This document shows, one piece after another, positions 62,199 through 64,000 of a DNA stretch of 64,000 nt. Each line of letters starts with the position of its first letter. Positions within the stretch are counted from its first letter, which is position 1. This DNA comes from Paenibacillus rhizosphaerae (GTDB lineage: Bacteria > Bacillota > Bacilli > Paenibacillales > Paenibacillaceae), in NCBI RefSeq assembly GCF_014192015.1, contig NZ_JACHXJ010000001.1, positions 1,889,935 to 1,953,934 on the forward strand, in the 5' to 3' direction. The notes under the pieces were generated by a model. It was not told where the DNA came from. It was given only the letters and a program-made list of their open reading frames with translations, and did not search any database. The position numbers and the translations under genes were made by a program.

Positions 62199-62402
62199 TA
62201 GTTGTAGGTAATTGCAAGAAATAGAAACTACGTATAACAACATGTTAACGCTACGAGCATTTGCCCCTCGAACCAGCAAGAAGCTAGAATAGATTTCGGA
62301 GAGCCATTTCAGAGTCGGGGAAGCTAGATCAGCCGGACACATCCGCACCGACTAAGCGGTGGGGAAGGATGTGGCGCATTCCTTAAAAGGACCTTCGTCA
62401 TT

Positions 62403-62494
62403 TGTCTAGCGGGGAACAATACTTCAAAACAACAAATAGCAGCCGGCTAGTAATGGCTGCTGTTTTTGTTGAACTAACGGGCAGGATTACTCAA
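62403..62494 (+). repeat. Cassette repeat, copy O
   Basis: The left half is worn (CTAGCGGGGAACAATACTT), the hairpin AGCAGCC/GGCTGCT is followed by GTTTTTGTT, and the right half is AACTAACGGGCAGGATTACT. The 200 bp before it, from the deaminase stop, show no gene. Confidence 0.8.
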
Positions 62495-62605
62495 GAGTTT
62501 TCGCGAAAACCCTACATATGGATTATTTACGAAGTTCGTGAATAAGACGTTATCTGCAATTGCCCAAATACCTTTTGAATAAAACCATTTAAAGGAGAAC
62601 CAGAG
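62495..62605 (+). promoter_or_regulatory. Leader shared with two other array genes (3 of 3)
   Basis: Contains GTTTTCGCGAAAACCCTACA, TTTACGAAGTTCGTGAATAA and AATTGCCCAAATA. AAAGGAG precedes the Nudix ATG. Confidence 0.6.
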
Positions 62606-63061
62606 ATGCTAAGATTTATTTCTGAACTTCCCGTAGATTATCCGATAGCTGGTGTACATTGTATACCTGTATTTGATAATGGAAATCTAATGATGGTCTG
62701 GGATCGAGATGAGAGAGTTCTAACTACAATAGGTGGGAGATTAGAAACGAATGAAACTTTACAAGATGGTCTGGATCGGGAAGTGCTTGAAGAAGCTGGT
62801 ATAGAAATAATGGATAGAAGAATTCCATTTGCCTGTTGGTTTTGGGAAGAAACAAAAACGTATACAGCCTATTTTTTAACTCAAGTCAAAAGGTTTACTG
62901 ATATTCCCGTAGGATTTGAGAAGACTGGTTATATAATTACAAATTTTGAAACAGCAATAGATATGATAAAGACTATTGAAGGAAGAGAAGAACGGATTGA
63001 AATAATAAAAAGAGCTGGTATATTAGCGGGTCAACTCGAAGAAGCGGGCAACAACAGATGA
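62606..63061 (+). CDS. Nudix hydrolase
   Basis: This 151-residue enzyme has a full Nudix box from GGRLETNETLQDG (near residue 43) to REVLEEAGI. The N-terminal strand region (GVHCIPVFDNGNLMMVWDRD) is typical of small Nudix proteins. AAAGGAG lies close upstream. It is distinct in sequence from the array Nudix gene at 44861, despite the shared leader. After its stop, 145 bp without a gene lead to repeat copy P. Confidence 0.87.
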   Translation: MLRFISELPVDYPIAGVHCIPVFDNGNLMMVWDRDERVLTTIGGRLETNETLQDGLDREVLEEAGIEIMDRRIPFACWFWEETKTYTAYFLTQVKRFTDIPVGFEKTGYIITNFETAIDMIKTIEGREERIEIIKRAGILAGQLEEAGNNR

Positions 63062-63205
63062 AACCATATTCACTCATCAGGCCATTCGGCCTATGATCCG
63101 TCAGGGGCATTTCGAAGAGGATCATCCGGACAACCTTGCACCCGGCTAACCGAGCAGCGCAGCAAACGACTATCTTGCTTTAAGCGAGGCAAAACCAGCA
63201 TGATG

Positions 63206-63309
63206 TCATTCAACTAACGGGAAACGTTAGCTCAATGAAGTCATTTTAAGGCAACCGGCTTTTTAGTCTGTTGCCTTTTTTCTCAACTAACGGGCAGGAT
63301 AGTTCAATG
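63206..63309 (+). repeat. Cassette repeat, copy P
   Basis: A full copy: left half CAACTAACGGGAAACGTTAG (CTAACG and CGTTAG form a perfect palindrome), hairpin AAGGCAAC/GTTGCCTT with TTTTT, right half AACTAACGGGCAGGATAGTT. Confidence 0.88.
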
Positions 63310-63372
63310 ATATTTTTTTCCAACACTCTAATAAAGGCTGTGTTATATTATTCTAAAAGTGGGGAAACGATC

Positions 63373-63873
63373 ATGGGAATAACACTTAAGGCTGTTGATA
63401 TAGAAAACAAAGACGTCCTCTATAATCTTTATCAATATTACCAATATGATTTTAGTCCGTATTCCGAAGAAGATTTAGGCCTTGAAGGGCGCTTTGAAAT
63501 TGACTTGGAACATTATTGGGAAGATCCACGGTGGAATCCTTTTTTGATATGGAGTGAAAAGCGGATTATAGGTTTTTTAATTATCCTCTTTGAAAATTTC
63601 GATACTGACCCTGATCCAACACATGTTATTTATGATTTTTTGATCTTAAGTAAATACCGAAGAAGAGGATTAGGAAAGTTGGCGGCAGTACAAGCATTTA
63701 ATCTATACCGTGCTAATTGGAAAGTAGTCCAGATGAAAACAAATGTACCATCAATACATTTTTGGCGGGACGTAGTAAACCACTATACCGCTGGCCAGTA
63801 TACTGAAGTGTTTCGAGAAGATCTAAACAAATATGTACAATCTTTTACGAATAGGAATTTTGATTCTTATTGA
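63373..63873 (+). CDS. GNAT family N-acetyltransferase
   Basis: This 166-residue acetyltransferase has the acetyl-CoA binding motif A in LSKYRRRGLGKLAA near residue 97 and the preceding strand HVIYDFLIL. ATG 63373 follows a GGGGAAAC site; the frame is open to 63271 but that extension runs through repeat copy P. The acceptor is unknown. It is the last array unit seen. Confidence 0.83.
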   Translation: MGITLKAVDIENKDVLYNLYQYYQYDFSPYSEEDLGLEGRFEIDLEHYWEDPRWNPFLIWSEKRIIGFLIILFENFDTDPDPTHVIYDFLILSKYRRRGLGKLAAVQAFNLYRANWKVVQMKTNVPSIHFWRDVVNHYTAGQYTEVFREDLNKYVQSFTNRNFDSY

Positions 63874-63883
63874 AGAACGCGTC

Positions 63884-64000
63884 ATGACCACTGCTCCGAT
63901 TGCAAGAGGGGATCAGACGCCTCTGTCCTGTTTTGACCAGGAATTGTTCATTCCTCCTTTCGGAAGCTGGACAACCGCGCAAATTGCCGAAGACAAACGG
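63884..64000 (+). CDS. Start of an unidentified gene, or random open frame (partial)
   Basis: An ATG at 63884 opens 39 codons to the window edge (CFDQELFIPPFGSWTTAQIA). There is no convincing ribosome binding site. The sequence is GC-richer than the array. Nothing more can be said. Confidence 0.3.
   Translation, partial: MTTAPIARGDQTPLSCFDQELFIPPFGSWTTAQIAEDKR

Noticed and set aside
34675..63309. The repeats as a CRISPR array
   Set aside because: Spacing is irregular and gene-sized, the repeats contain a variable centre, and no cas genes are present.

Overview
The window looks like a chromosomal segment of a Paenibacillus-type, spore-forming, plant/soil Firmicute. The signs are AGGAGG ribosome binding sites with frequent TTG/GTG starts, YesM/YesN-type histidine kinase and AraC response regulator pairs, LplB/LplC-type sugar permeases beside lipoprotein binding proteins, and a SpoVD-like penicillin-binding protein. 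No rRNA, tRNA or CRISPR array was seen.

Region 1 (1-34.5 kb) is carbohydrate catabolism. The left part holds a solute-binding lipoprotein, two sugar permeases, a YesM/YesN pair, a GH5-like hydrolase, an AraC regulator, a phytanoyl-CoA dioxygenase-like protein, two overlapping GH43-type genes, a sugar isomerase-like protein and another AraC regulator. After a Nudix gene comes a minus-strand run: permease, permease, binding protein, response regulator, kinase, then a 1422-residue multidomain GH16 enzyme. A second GH16 enzyme with a ricin-type lectin domain is transcribed divergently, followed by a large clan GH-A hydrolase. Two GH16 enzymes around a transporter and two-component system suggest a beta-1,3-glucan (or related polymer) utilisation locus.

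Region 2 (34.6-45.5 kb, resuming at 61.6-63.3 kb) is AT-richer. It is a string of small, functionally unrelated, single-gene units, all on the plus strand: HAD phosphatase, small membrane proteins, a nuclease lipoprotein, a histidine phosphatase, an EF-Tu domain-3-like protein, Nudix hydrolases, a cytidine/blasticidin deaminase-like enzyme and a GNAT acetyltransferase. They are separated by about 90-100 bp copies of one structured repeat: two short direct repeats (core CTAACGGG...GATAGTT) around a hairpin whose sequence changes from copy to copy. Several genes take their stop codon from the repeat. The layout resembles an integron cassette array, but no IntI-like integrase was recognised. A Tn554-type three-gene transposition module (38.7-42.4 kb) sits inside the array, as does a short element with six copies of a 20-bp motif (44.5-44.7 kb).

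Region 3 (45.5-61.5 kb) is mosaic. It has two class B penicillin-binding proteins, small secreted proteins, a tyrosine recombinase with a palindromic site upstream, two paralogous AbrB/zinc/HTH regulators, a 2.9-kb segment bounded by direct duplications, and several decayed genes. Three signal-peptide genes are frameshifted at or next to the signal peptide/mature boundary.
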